Assembly: GCA_036276035.1 (NCBI GenBank)
Contig: DASUCM010000011.1
Coordinates: forward strand, 1-28,662
Direction of reading: 5' to 3'
Length of the DNA stretch: 28,662 nucleotides
Source: JACDAF01 sp036276035
GTDB taxonomy: Bacteria > Chloroflexota > Limnocylindria > P2-11E
This document shows, piece by piece, positions 15,097-23,255 of this stretch; the stretch's first letter is position 1, and every line of letters begins with the position of its first letter. The position numbers were made by a program, and so were the translations under genes. A model generated the notes under the pieces. The model saw only the letters and a list, made by a program, of their open reading frames with translations, had not been told where the DNA came from and did not search any database.

Positions 15097-17091
15097 ATGT
15101 CACGCGCCAGCGTCCTCGTGAGACGCCGTTCAACGGACGTCTACCTCATCGGATCCGCCGCGGTGCTCGCCGTGTTCGTCATCGGCCGGCTCTACCGCGG
15201 CGAGCCCGTGGCGCTCGCGCTCACCGACGTCGCGTTCACGGCGTTCGGGCTTCTCGCGCTGGCGGCCTGCCTCTTCGCCGCGGCCCGCACGCCCCCCGCG
15301 CAGCGCCTCGGCTGGCGCCTGCTGGCGGCCGGGTCCGCAGGGTGGACGGCGGGGCACATCGTCATCGACGCTCAGCGCATCGCGATCGGCCCCGTGGCGC
15401 TGTCCGACCTCCTCTTCCTCATCGCCGCGCCGATCTACGTGGTCGCCTTCTTCGCGTTCCTCTTCGGGCACGACCGCCACCTGAACGCGGTCGCGCTCGC
15501 CTTCGACGCCGCGGCGGTATCTCTCACGCTCTTCGCGGGCTTCGCCCTCTTCCTTCCGGACCTCTTTGCCGACCTTGCGGTGGGCCGCTACGTCACGGCG
15601 ATCGCGATCGTGTACCCGCTGCTCTACACGGCCGCGACCGCGGCCGCGATCTCCGCGCTGTGGGGCCTGCCGCATGACCGGCCGCGCGGCGCGTACGTCT
15701 CGCTCACCATCGGCATGGCACTGAACGCGCTCGCGTTCACCCTCTGGCTTCCGGGCTACCTCCGCCAGGCCGGCACGATCTCACCGCTCCTCGAGCCGGT
15801 GTGGATGCTCGGGATGCTCGCGATCGCCGGCGGCGCGTACATCGCGGTCGAGGACCACGATCGTTCCCGCCCGAGCCAGCTCGCGCGGCGTGGCGTCCAC
15901 TTCCTGCGCCTGGTGCTGCCGGCCGTCGTCGCGCTGTCCTCCGCCTACATCCTCGTCGCGAGCCAGCTCGACGACCTCACGCGGACGGACCGGCTCGTCG
16001 CGATCGGCGTGGCGGCGACCGTGGTGCTCATCGCGACGCGCGTCGGCCTCGCCCTCTACTGGAACTATCTGCTCACCGAGCGCGAACGGCGCCTCGCGGT
16101 CCAGTACCAGGTCCTCTACGACGTCGGCCTGGACACCGCGAACGAGCACTCCGTCGACGAGCTCGTGCGCCTCATCGTGGACCGCGCGACCGACCTCACA
16201 CGGTGCGACGGGAGCGCGCTCGCCCTCGAGGAGCCCGGACAGGGACTCGTCTGGCGCGCGCTGCGCAAGGCCAGCATCGACCTCCGCGACTCCGTGGGGG
16301 AGCCGATGAGCGGTATCGGACGAGCCGCGGCCGAGACCCGCGAGGTCGTCGTCGCGCCCGACTATCGCAGCCACGCCGCCAGCACCGCGCGGCTGCACGA
16401 CGTCATCGCATCGGCGATGAGCGCGCCGCTCATCGTGCGCGGGCAGCTCATCGGCGTCCTGAACGTGTACTCGCGGCTGCCGAGGACCTTCGGCGGCGCG
16501 ACGCAGCAGCTCTTCCGCCTCTACGCGGCCCAGGCCGCCGTCGTGCTCGCGAACGCCCGGCTCCTCGCGGAGTCCCGGATGCTCGCGAGCCACGACAGCC
16601 TCACCGGGGTGCTCAACCGGCGCTCCCTGGTCGAGCGTCTCGAGCTGGAGGTCGCCGAGGCGCGCCGCCACGGCGACGCGTTCTGCGTGCTCATGTGCGA
16701 CCTCGACGGCCTGAAGCAGGTGAACGACTCGGCCGGTCACCTCGTCGGCGACGACGTCCTGCGGCGCGTGGCCCAGGGCATCCGCGAGGCGGCGCGCACC
16801 GAGGACAGCGTGGCGCGGTTCGGCGGCGACGAGTTCGTGCTGCTCCTGCCGCGGACGTCGCTGCTCCAGGGCCAGGCCCTCGGCGCGCGCCTCGGCGCGA
16901 AGCTGCGCGACATGACCTACGTCTGGGGCGGCCGGGACGAGCCGCTGCCGCGCGTGTCGATCGGGATCGCGTCCTTCCCCGACGACGGGCTCACGGCGGA
17001 CACTCTCATCGCGGCAGCCGACGCCCGGATGTACGCCGACAAGAGCCGCGCGCGGGGCCTCTCCCGCGCCGATCGGGCGAACGAGGCGTAG
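15097..17091 (+). CDS. Membrane diguanylate cyclase (multi-TM, GAF, GGDEF)
   Basis: A 664-residue enzyme predicted to make c-di-GMP from two GTP. The first ~325 residues hold multiple hydrophobic helices (an unassigned membrane sensor; MASE-like in layout), separated by a short linker from a GAF domain (about 333-490, QYQVLYDVGLDTANEHS to AAQAAVVLANARLLAES). The GGDEF domain (about 500-655) has the intact signature RFGGDEF at 576-580, DSLTGVLNRRSL and CDLDGLKQVNDSAGH. RTED five residues before GGDEF is a complete inhibitory I-site, so product feedback is expected. The counterpart HD-GYP phosphodiesterase is about 9 kb downstream. The ATG is supported by the close-lying -10 at 15084. Confidence 0.95.
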   Translation: MSRASVLVRRRSTDVYLIGSAAVLAVFVIGRLYRGEPVALALTDVAFTAFGLLALAACLFAAARTPPAQRLGWRLLAAGSAGWTAGHIVIDAQRIAIGPVALSDLLFLIAAPIYVVAFFAFLFGHDRHLNAVALAFDAAAVSLTLFAGFALFLPDLFADLAVGRYVTAIAIVYPLLYTAATAAAISALWGLPHDRPRGAYVSLTIGMALNALAFTLWLPGYLRQAGTISPLLEPVWMLGMLAIAGGAYIAVEDHDRSRPSQLARRGVHFLRLVLPAVVALSSAYILVASQLDDLTRTDRLVAIGVAATVVLIATRVGLALYWNYLLTERERRLAVQYQVLYDVGLDTANEHSVDELVRLIVDRATDLTRCDGSALALEEPGQGLVWRALRKASIDLRDSVGEPMSGIGRAAAETREVVVAPDYRSHAASTARLHDVIASAMSAPLIVRGQLIGVLNVYSRLPRTFGGATQQLFRLYAAQAAVVLANARLLAESRMLASHDSLTGVLNRRSLVERLELEVAEARRHGDAFCVLMCDLDGLKQVNDSAGHLVGDDVLRRVAQGIREAARTEDSVARFGGDEFVLLLPRTSLLQGQALGARLGAKLRDMTYVWGGRDEPLPRVSIGIASFPDDGLTADTLIAAADARMYADKSRARGLSRADRANEA

Positions 17092-17093
17092 CG

Positions 17094-17125
17094 GCGCGCG
17101 CGGGAGACGCGCGCTTCGGTATCGT
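17094..17125 (+). promoter_or_regulatory. Hairpin and -10 box before lysW
   Basis: GCGCGCG (17094-17100) pairs with CGCGCGC (17108-17114), a possible weak terminator for the diguanylate cyclase gene. TATCGT at 17120-17125 is a good -10; the transcript would begin near 17132, just before the AGGAGG (17135-17140) of lysW. No -35 is recognisable. Confidence 0.45.
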
Positions 17126-17145
17126 TCCCTCGCGAGGAGGGGATG

Positions 17146-17310
17146 ATGCCGAGATGTCCTGAATGCGATGCCGCGGTGACCGTCGGCCCCGACGCCGTGA
17201 AGGGCGAGGTCCTCTCGTGCCCCGACTGCGGCGCCGAGCTCGAGGTCCGCGAGACGTCGCCGGTCGCGCTCGCGCTGGCGCCGGAGGCCCAAGAAGACTG
17301 GGGTGAGTGA
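17146..17310 (+). CDS. lysW: LysW amino-group carrier protein
   Basis: A 54-residue acidic protein that carries and protects the alpha-amino group of the growing intermediate in LysW-dependent lysine (or ornithine) synthesis. Two CxxC pairs (CPEC at Cys4/Cys7 and CPDC at Cys25/Cys28) form the zinc ribbon, and the C-terminus ends EDWGE, the hallmark motif whose terminal Glu gamma-carboxyl is joined to the substrate by LysX. An ATG at 17143 is also possible, but 17146 is better spaced from AGGAGG (17135-17140). It overlaps lysX by 8 nt. Recognition is firm because the EDWGE end and both CxxC pairs are intact. Confidence 0.95.
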   Translation: MPRCPECDAAVTVGPDAVKGEVLSCPDCGAELEVRETSPVALALAPEAQEDWGE

Positions 17311-18157
17311 CCCCGTCGTCGGGGTCCTCCTCTCGCGCGTGCGCGTGGAGGAGAAGCTGCTCCTCGAGGCGCTCGAGCGCCGCAGGGTCCGCACCAAGCT
17401 CATCGACGACCGCGAGGTCGTGTTCCGGCTCGAGGAGCGGCCCGACCTCGGTGTCGACGTCGTCCTCGAGCGCTGCATCCAGCACAGCCGGGCCCTCTAC
17501 GCGCTCGCGGTGCTGGAGACGCACGGGATCCCGACGGTGAACACCTTCGAGGTCGCCGACGTCTGCGGGAACAAGCTCCTCACGACGATGCGCCTCATCC
17601 GTGACGGCGTGCCGTCGCCACGGACGCGGCTCGCCTTCACGCCCGAGTCCGCGCTCGCGGCGGTCGAGGAGCTCGGCTACCCCGCGGTGCTGAAGCCGCT
17701 CGTCGGGTCATGGGGCCGGCTCATCTCGAAGGTGAACGACCGGGACGCCGCGGAGAGCGTCCTCGAGCACAAGGACGTCCTCGGGACCTACATGCACTCC
17801 ATCTATTACGTCCAGGAGTACGTCCACAAGCCGGGGCGCGACATCCGCGCGTTCGTCGTCGGCGACGAGACCATCGCCGCCATCTACCGCGCGTCGCCGC
17901 ACTGGATCACGAACACCGCACGCGGGGGGCAGGCCACCAACTGCCCCGTCACGCCGGAGCTGGACGACCTCTGCGTCCGCGCGGCGAAGGCGGTCGGCGG
18001 CGGCGTCGTCGCGATCGACGTCCTGGAGAGCGGCGACGGCCTCCTCGTCAACGAGGTGAACTACACGATGGAGTTCCGCAATTCCATCGACACGACCGGA
18101 GTGGACATCCCGGCGAAGGTCGTCGACCACGTCCTCGAGGTCGCGGCCAGGAAGTAG
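17303..18157 (+). CDS. lysX: LysX, LysW-alpha-aminoadipate (or glutamate) ligase
   Basis: A 284-residue ATP-grasp ligase of the RimK/LysX group, which joins the amino group of alpha-aminoadipate (LysX) or glutamate (ArgX) to the C-terminal Glu of LysW. Recognisable are NTFEVADVCGNKLLTTMRL, YPAVLKPLVGSWGRLISKVN (ATP-grasp Lys), HWITNTARGGQA, and the metal-binding end GLLVNEVNYTMEFRNSIDTT. From memory the ITNTARGGQA to VNEVN region is very close to Thermus LysX, favouring the lysine pathway, though dual use with glutamate is known in some lineages. GTG start inside lysW (8-nt overlap), so carrier and ligase are coupled. The upstream enzymes making aminoadipate are not in the window. Confidence 0.93.
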   Translation: MSDPVVGVLLSRVRVEEKLLLEALERRRVRTKLIDDREVVFRLEERPDLGVDVVLERCIQHSRALYALAVLETHGIPTVNTFEVADVCGNKLLTTMRLIRDGVPSPRTRLAFTPESALAAVEELGYPAVLKPLVGSWGRLISKVNDRDAAESVLEHKDVLGTYMHSIYYVQEYVHKPGRDIRAFVVGDETIAAIYRASPHWITNTARGGQATNCPVTPELDDLCVRAAKAVGGGVVAIDVLESGDGLLVNEVNYTMEFRNSIDTTGVDIPAKVVDHVLEVAARK

Positions 18158-18212
18158 GGCATTCGGATTCCGGTACCTAGGAAGGCCGGGCCGTCCCCCG
18201 CAGACTCGAGCG

Positions 18213-18563
18213 GTGCGGATCGCTGTGATCGAGGACGACCCGGACCTCCGCCGCCTCCTGACGACGCTGCTCTCGGAGGATGCGGCGCACCTGATCGGTG
18301 CGTTCGAGCCTGAGACGCTCGATCGTGGGGCGGGACCCTTCGACCTCGCGTTCACCGACCTGCGCCTCCCCCACGTCGACGACGAGGCGGACGCGCGCAG
18401 TTGGATCTGCGAAGTGCGCAAGGTCGCGCGGCGCGTGGTCCTCGTGACCGGGCAGCCGTCCGCGGTCCGGCTCGGCGCGAGCGCCCTCGGCGCCGACGCG
18501 CTCATCCCGAAACCGTTCGACCTCGACATGATCCTCGCCGCCATCGGGGGAGAGCCCGCCTAG
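18213..18563 (+). CDS. Stand-alone receiver-domain protein
   Basis: A 116-residue single receiver (CheY-like) domain. Asp8/Asp9, phospho-acceptor Asp49 in FTDLRLP, Thr79 in LVTGQ and Lys100 in IPKPF are all present, so it should accept a phosphate. There is no output domain. It sits between lysX and lysY, separated from lysX by 55 nt that include a TACCTA (possible -10) at 18174-18179. It may act with the HTH-PAS protein encoded next, or with a kinase elsewhere. GTG start; no strong Shine-Dalgarno. No link to lysine synthesis can be shown other than position. Confidence 0.85.
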   Translation: MRIAVIEDDPDLRRLLTTLLSEDAAHLIGAFEPETLDRGAGPFDLAFTDLRLPHVDDEADARSWICEVRKVARRVVLVTGQPSAVRLGASALGADALIPKPFDLDMILAAIGGEPA

Positions 18564-18586
18564 GCGTACGGCCGGCGCGCTGCCCG

Positions 18587-18592
18587 TATCCT
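18587..18592 (+). promoter_or_regulatory. -10 box before the HTH-PAS gene
   Basis: TATCCT at 18587-18592 would start RNA near 18599, giving a leader of about 22 nt that contains GGAGGGACGGG (18608-18618) before the ATG at 18622. No -35 is evident. Confidence 0.4.
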
Positions 18593-18621
18593 CGCGCTGA
18601 GGGCAGCGGAGGGACGGGACG

Positions 18622-19185
18622 ATGCCGGGCGGCGCGCGCCTCACCGAGCGGCAGTCAGAGGTCATCGCCCATGTCGCGGCGGGCAGGGCGACGAAGGAGA
18701 TCGCGCGCCTGCTCGGGGTGAGCGAGCGGGCCGTCACGGCCGTGCTCTCCCGGCTCTTCCGACGCTACGGCGTCCCGAATCGCGCCGGCCTCATCGCCGC
18801 CGTCCTCGTCGAGCAGGCCGGACCGGCCTCGGAGTTCGCGGCGTACGAGAACGCTCCGTTCATGGCGGCTGCCACCGCCGGGCCGCAGCACCGCTACCTC
18901 TTCGTGAACGGGCTCGCGAGCCAGGTGGCCGGCCGGCCCGCGGCCGCCCTTGTCGGCCGGACGGTGGCGGAGGTCTACCCCGACATCGATCCGCAGTTCA
19001 TCGGCGCGCTCGACGAGGTCTACCGCAGCGGCAGGCCGTGGGGGACCGCGAACGCGCCGGCCCGCTTCACGCATGACGACGGCACGTACCGCGACACGCG
19101 TCTGAATCTCATCTTCCAGCCGATCCGCGACCAGACCGGCCGGGTCAGCGGCATCCTTCACGTCGGGACGGAGCTTCCCGACTGA
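18622..19185 (+). CDS. LuxR-type HTH plus PAS sensor regulator
   Basis: A 187-residue transcriptional regulator with the domains in reverse of the usual order. An N-terminal LuxR/FixJ-type HTH (about residues 5-62) carries LTERQSEVIAHVAAGRATKE and LLGVSERAVTAVLSRLFRRY. A C-terminal PAS domain (about 68-182) includes YENAPFMAAATAG, ALVGRTVAEVYPDID and a final FQPIRDQTGRVSGILHVGT strand pair. PAS folds bind small ligands, haem or flavin; no haem or flavin Cys/His signature stands out. Located between lysX and lysY, it is a candidate local regulator of the lysine cluster, inferred only from position. The ATG has a good purine-rich ribosome site. Confidence 0.85.
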   Translation: MPGGARLTERQSEVIAHVAAGRATKEIARLLGVSERAVTAVLSRLFRRYGVPNRAGLIAAVLVEQAGPASEFAAYENAPFMAAATAGPQHRYLFVNGLASQVAGRPAAALVGRTVAEVYPDIDPQFIGALDEVYRSGRPWGTANAPARFTHDDGTYRDTRLNLIFQPIRDQTGRVSGILHVGTELPD

Positions 19186-19206
19186 CGCGCGCGCTCCGTC
19201 TCCGGC

Positions 19207-19212
19207 TAGGCT
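19207..19212 (+). promoter_or_regulatory. -10 box of lysY (leaderless)
   Basis: TAGGCT lies 7 nt before the GTG start of lysY, the same spacing as TAGCCT before the diguanylate cyclase ATG; there is no Shine-Dalgarno. CTGACG at 19182-19187 could be a -35 at a long 19-bp spacing. Confidence 0.45.
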
Positions 19213-19219
19213 GACGCTC

Positions 19220-20242
19220 GTGAGGGTCGGGATCATCGGGGCCGCCGGTTATGCCGGCGGCGAGCTCCTGCGCCTGCTGCTCGGCCATCCGTCCGTGTCC
19301 GAGGTCGTGCCCGCGTCCTCGTCGCAGGCAGGGAAGCCGGTGACCGTCGCGCACCCGACGCTGCGCAAGCGCACCGATCTCACGTTCACGCGCTACGAGG
19401 ACACCGGACCCTGCGACGTCCTCTTCCTATCGCTCCCGAACGGCGCGCACCGCCTGCACGAGTTCGCCGACCGGGCACCGCTCGTGGTGGACCTCTCGAG
19501 CGACCACCGGCTGCGCAGCCCCGACGCGTACGTCGAGTGGTACGGCGAGCCGCACCCGCATCCGGAGCGCCTCGCCGGCGCGGTCTACGGGATCCCGGAG
19601 CTCCACCGCGAGCGGATCAGAGGGGCCTCGCTCGTCACCGGCGCGGGATGCAACGCGACCGCGACGCTGCTCGCGCTGCTGCCGCTCCACCGCGCGGGGC
19701 TCATCGACCGCTCCCGCCCGGTCGTCGTGGAGTGCAAGGTCGGCTCGAGCGAGGGCGGACGCGAGTCCAGCGACGACTCGCATCACCCGGAGCGCTCGGG
19801 CGTCGTGCGCTCGTTCAAGCCGGTCGGCCACCGGCACACCGCGGAGGTCGAGCAGGAGCTGCCCGGGGTCCGCGTGCAGCTCTCGGTCACGAGCGTCGAG
19901 CTCGTGCGCGGCGTCCTCGCCACCGCGCACGTTCCCGTCGGCCCCGGGCTCGAGGAGAAGGACCTGTGGCGCGCGTACCGCGCGTGCTACCAGCAGGAGC
20001 CGTTCGTCCGGGTCGTGAAGGAGCGCTCGGGGATCTTCCGCTTCCCCGAGCCGAAGCTCCTTGCCGGCACGAACTTCGCGGACGTCGGCTTCGCCCTCGA
20101 CCCCCGCGGGGACCGCGTGGTCGCGCTCTGCGCGATCGACAACCTCGTGAAGGGTGCCGCCGGCAACGGGGTGCAGGCGATGAACGTCGCGCTCGGGCTG
20201 CCCGAGGACGCCGGCCTCGGCTTCACCGGCCTGCATCCGTGA
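19220..20242 (+). CDS. lysY: LysY, LysW-aminoadipyl-6-phosphate reductase (ArgC-like)
   Basis: A 340-residue NADPH-dependent reductase of the ArgC family; in this cluster it should reduce LysW-bound aminoadipyl phosphate to the semialdehyde. The N-terminal nucleotide-binding motif VGIIGAAGYAGGELLRLLL is intact, the catalytic Cys144 sits in TGAGCNATATLLALLP, and the GHRHTAEVEQ motif (203-212) supplies the conserved His. EPKLLAGTNFADVGF and AIDNLVKGAAGNGVQAMN near the end are typical of the family. Its assignment as LysY rather than ArgC rests on the surrounding lysW, lysX, lysZ, lysJ and lysK. It overlaps lysZ by 4 nt (GTGA), so the two are coupled. Confidence 0.93.
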   Translation: MRVGIIGAAGYAGGELLRLLLGHPSVSEVVPASSSQAGKPVTVAHPTLRKRTDLTFTRYEDTGPCDVLFLSLPNGAHRLHEFADRAPLVVDLSSDHRLRSPDAYVEWYGEPHPHPERLAGAVYGIPELHRERIRGASLVTGAGCNATATLLALLPLHRAGLIDRSRPVVVECKVGSSEGGRESSDDSHHPERSGVVRSFKPVGHRHTAEVEQELPGVRVQLSVTSVELVRGVLATAHVPVGPGLEEKDLWRAYRACYQQEPFVRVVKERSGIFRFPEPKLLAGTNFADVGFALDPRGDRVVALCAIDNLVKGAAGNGVQAMNVALGLPEDAGLGFTGLHP

Positions 20243-21012
20243 GGACCGTGATCAAGGCCGGTGGCTCGGCCGGTGTCGATCGCGATGCGGTCGCCGACCT
20301 CGTCGCGGCGCGCGCGCAGGAGGGCGAGGTCGTGCTCGTGCACGGCGCGTCGGCGGAGACGGATCGCCTCTCGGCGGCGCTCGGGCATCCCGCGCGGACG
20401 ATCGTGTCGCCGTCCGGCCACCAGAGCAGGCGCACGGACCGGCAGACGCTCGAGCTCTTCGCGATGGCGGCGCTCGGGCGCGAGAGCTTCCTGTATCTCG
20501 AGAAGCTCCAGGCGCGGGGCATCGACGCGATCTCGCTCTCCGGTCCGTCCGGTCGCGTCCTCACCGGGACGCGCAAGGACATCCGTGCCGTCGAGAACGG
20601 GAAGACGATCATCCTGCGCGACGACCACACAGGCTCCATCGACGCCGTCGCGACCGCGTTGCTCGAGAGCGTGCTCGCCGGAGGGCGCGTTCCGGTCGTG
20701 GCCCCGCTCGCGATCGGTGCAGACGGCGGGGCGCTGAACGTCGACGGCGACCGCGCGGCCGCCCGCATCGCGGCGGCCCTCGGGGCGGGTGAGCTGCTCA
20801 TCCTCACGAACGTGCCGGGTCTGCTGCGCGACGTCGCGGACCCGGCGAGCGTCGTCGCGCGCGCCACCGTTTCCGAGGCGGAGGCGCTCGCGGGCGGCCG
20901 GATGAAGAAGAAGGTCCTCGCCGCGAAGGAGGCGCTGTCGGGTGGCGTACCGTGCGTCCGCATCCGCTCGGCCGCGCGCGACGCGGGCGAGGGCACGGTC
21001 ATCGTCGCTTGA
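20239..21012 (+). CDS. lysZ: LysZ, LysW-aminoadipate kinase (ArgB-like)
   Basis: A 257-residue amino-acid kinase of the acetylglutamate kinase fold that phosphorylates the side-chain carboxyl of LysW-bound aminoadipate. Motifs: VIKAGGSAGVD (the usual GG phosphate loop), VLVHGASAETDRLSAALGHP (substrate loop), LNVDGDRAAARIAAALGAGE and LILTNVPGLL (ATP site). It is slightly shorter than ArgB, as expected for LysZ. The GTG at 20239 overlaps the lysY stop, and the C-terminal TGA overlaps the TTG of lysJ. No N-terminal regulatory helix as found in arginine-inhibited kinases is present, so feedback control by arginine is not expected. Confidence 0.93.
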   Translation: MRTVIKAGGSAGVDRDAVADLVAARAQEGEVVLVHGASAETDRLSAALGHPARTIVSPSGHQSRRTDRQTLELFAMAALGRESFLYLEKLQARGIDAISLSGPSGRVLTGTRKDIRAVENGKTIILRDDHTGSIDAVATALLESVLAGGRVPVVAPLAIGADGGALNVDGDRAAARIAAALGAGELLILTNVPGLLRDVADPASVVARATVSEAEALAGGRMKKKVLAAKEALSGGVPCVRIRSAARDAGEGTVIVA

Positions 21013-22166
21013 GCGACTTCATCGCGCGCGAGTCGGCGCACACCTCCGGCCTCTACCAGAAGCGTGACCTCGCGATCGTCCACGGGAAGGACGCGCTCGT
21101 CTGGGACTCGGAAGGCCGTGAGTACATCGACTGCGTCGGCGGCCAGGGCTCGGCGAACCTCGGGCACGGCAACGTGGCCGTCGCCGAGGCGATCGCCGCG
21201 CAGGCGCGGATCCTCGCGACCTGCACCGAGCTCTTCTACAACGACCGCCGCGCCGAGGCCTACGAGGCCCTCGCGCGGCACCTCCCGAAGGAGCTCGACC
21301 GGATCTTCCTCTGCAACAGCGGCACGGAGGCCGTCGAGGGCGCGCTGAAGTTCGCCTTCATCGCGACGAAGCGACGCGGCGTCGTCGCGACGATGCGCGG
21401 CTTCCACGGCAAGACCATGGGCGCGCTCTCGGCGACCTGGGGGCCCGAGTACCGCGAGCTGTTCGGCCCGCTCCTCGAGGGCTTCTCGCACGTGCCGTTC
21501 AACAAGCCGGAGGCGCTCGACGCTGCGATCACGCGCGACACCGCGGCGTTCGTGCTCGAGCTCGTGCAGGGCGAGGGCGGCGTTCGTCCGGTGACCCTCG
21601 AGTTCGCGCGCGAGGCGGCGCGGCTCTGCGGGGAGCGCGGCGCGATGCTCGTCGTCGACGAGGTGCAGACCGGCTTCTGCCGCACCGGGACGTTCTTCGC
21701 GATCGAGCGGTTCGGCCTGGTGCCCGATCTCCTCTGCCTCGCGAAGTCGATCGCCGGCGGCGTCCCGATGGGCGCCATCGCCTTCGGCCGGTCCGTGGGC
21801 GAGCTGCCGAAGCGCGCGCACTCGTCCACCTTCGGCGGCAACCCGCTCGCGTGCGCGGCCGCCGTCGCGGCGATCGGGGAGATGGAGCGGCTCGGCCTCG
21901 CGCGCAACGCCGAGACGCGCGGCCGCCAGCTCCTCGAGGGGCTCGCGCACATCGGCTCGACGAAGGTGCGCGAGGTCCGCGGGCTCGGTCTCCTCGCGGG
22001 CATCGAGCTCAAGGAGAACGCCGGGCCGACGCTCCGCGCCCTGCAGGAGCAGGGCGTTCTCGCGCTCGGCGCGGGGCCGACCGTCGTGCGCTACCTGCCG
22101 CCGCTCGTGATCACCGAGCAGCAGGTCGACCGCGTCATCGAGGCGACCGCCAGAGCGCTCGCCTGA
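21009..22166 (+). CDS. lysJ: LysJ, LysW-aminoadipate semialdehyde aminotransferase (ArgD-like)
   Basis: A 385-residue class III PLP aminotransferase. The Schiff-base Lys246 lies in LLCLAKSIAGGVPMGAIAFG; VVDEVQTGFCRTGTFFAIER binds PLP, CNSGTEAVEGALKFAFIATK binds the cofactor phosphate, and HSSTFGGNPLACAAAVAAI is the usual dimer-interface loop. It should convert the carrier-bound semialdehyde to LysW-lysine using glutamate. The start is a TTG (21009-21011) overlapping the lysZ stop in a TTGA, chosen because homologous proteins begin with a short polar helix like LSDFIARESAHTSGLYQKRD. The stop shares one base with lysK's ATG. Confidence 0.92.
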   Translation: MSDFIARESAHTSGLYQKRDLAIVHGKDALVWDSEGREYIDCVGGQGSANLGHGNVAVAEAIAAQARILATCTELFYNDRRAEAYEALARHLPKELDRIFLCNSGTEAVEGALKFAFIATKRRGVVATMRGFHGKTMGALSATWGPEYRELFGPLLEGFSHVPFNKPEALDAAITRDTAAFVLELVQGEGGVRPVTLEFAREAARLCGERGAMLVVDEVQTGFCRTGTFFAIERFGLVPDLLCLAKSIAGGVPMGAIAFGRSVGELPKRAHSSTFGGNPLACAAAVAAIGEMERLGLARNAETRGRQLLEGLAHIGSTKVREVRGLGLLAGIELKENAGPTLRALQEQGVLALGAGPTVVRYLPPLVITEQQVDRVIEATARALA

Positions 22167-23221
22167 TGGACGCCGACGTGGCGCTGGTGCACGGTCTCGT
22201 CGGGATCCCGAGCCTCTCGCGGCAGGAAGGCGAAGCGGTCGAGTGGCTCGTCGCGCGCATGGCCGAACGCGGATTCCGCGCGAGCGTCGACGACGCGGGC
22301 AACGCGGTCGGCGAGATCGGCTCGGGCACGCGGCACCTCGTGCTCCTCGGGCACATCGACACCGTGCCCGGCGAGATCGCGGTCCGCATCGAGGACGGCG
22401 AGCTCGTGGGCCGCGGGGCGGTCGACGCGAAGGGGCCGCTCGCCGCGTTCGTCTGCGCAGCGACAGCGCCCCCGCCGGGGCTCCGCGTCACCGTCGTCGG
22501 CGCGGTCGAGGAGGAGTCGCCGACGAGCGCCGGCGCCCGCTACCGCGCGACGCTCCCGGCGCCGGACTGGTGCGTCGTCGGCGAGCCGTCGGGCTGGGAT
22601 GGCGTGACGGTCGGCTACAAGGGCCGGCTCGTCATGCGCATCGCGCTCGAGCGCACCGCGCGTCACGGCGCCGCGCCGGGTCCGACGGTCAGCGAGGAAG
22701 CGCTCGCGATCTGGTCCGCGCTGCGCAGCGCAGCGGAGGCGCGGGCCGGCGCGGGTCCGGAGCGGCTCGACTGCCGCCTCGAGGGCATGAGCGGCGGACC
22801 CGCGGGCGGTCTGGCGGAGCGCGCCGAGCTCACGGTGGGCTACCGGATCCCGCCGGGTCTTTCGGTCGACGAGCTCGAACGCGACGTGAGGGGCATCACA
22901 CCCGAACGTGCGGGCGACGCGACGGTCACGGTCATCCGGACGGGAGCGGAGGAGCCCGTCCGGACGCCGCGCAGCTCGCCGCTCGCGCAGGCCTTCGCTC
23001 GCGCGATCGCCGCGGAGGGCGGCGCGGTCGTCTTCAAGGCGAAGAGCGGCACGAGCGACATGAACATCCTCGCGCCGGCGTGGCGCTGCCCGATGGTCGC
23101 CTACGGACCTGGGGACTCGAGCTACGACCACACGCCGATGGAGCGCCTCTCGCTCGTCGAATACGACAGATCGATCGCCGTCCTGAAGACGGTCCTCTCA
23201 CGCCTCGCGGCGATACCATGA
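22166..23221 (+). CDS. lysK: LysK, LysW-lysine carboxypeptidase (M20 family)
   Basis: A 351-residue zinc hydrolase of the M20/ArgE/DapE family that releases lysine (or ornithine) from LysW. Metal and catalytic residues are visible: His63 and Asp65 in GHIDTVPG, bridging Asp87 in GRGAVDAKGPLAAF, catalytic Glu among Glu115-117 in VGAVEEESPTSAG, and His322 in YDHTPMERLSL. GDSSYDHTPMERL is highly typical of LysK. Shorter than DapE/ArgE (~375) as usual for this branch. The ATG overlaps the lysJ stop by one base (TGATG). It is the last step of the LysW module. Confidence 0.93.
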   Translation: MDADVALVHGLVGIPSLSRQEGEAVEWLVARMAERGFRASVDDAGNAVGEIGSGTRHLVLLGHIDTVPGEIAVRIEDGELVGRGAVDAKGPLAAFVCAATAPPPGLRVTVVGAVEEESPTSAGARYRATLPAPDWCVVGEPSGWDGVTVGYKGRLVMRIALERTARHGAAPGPTVSEEALAIWSALRSAAEARAGAGPERLDCRLEGMSGGPAGGLAERAELTVGYRIPPGLSVDELERDVRGITPERAGDATVTVIRTGAEEPVRTPRSSPLAQAFARAIAAEGGAVVFKAKSGTSDMNILAPAWRCPMVAYGPGDSSYDHTPMERLSLVEYDRSIAVLKTVLSRLAAIP

Positions 23222-23248
23222 CCCGGCCCCGCGGGGGTCGAGGGAGGG
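23214..23248 (+). promoter_or_regulatory. -10 box and ribosome site for the CHASE2 cyclase gene
   Basis: TACCAT at 23214-23219 overlaps the end of lysK and could start a transcript near 23226. AGGGAGGG at 23241-23248 is a strong ribosome site for the ATG at 23256. Whether the cyclase is also read through from lysK is open, since no terminator lies between. Confidence 0.4.
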
Positions 23249-23255
23249 AAGCGGC

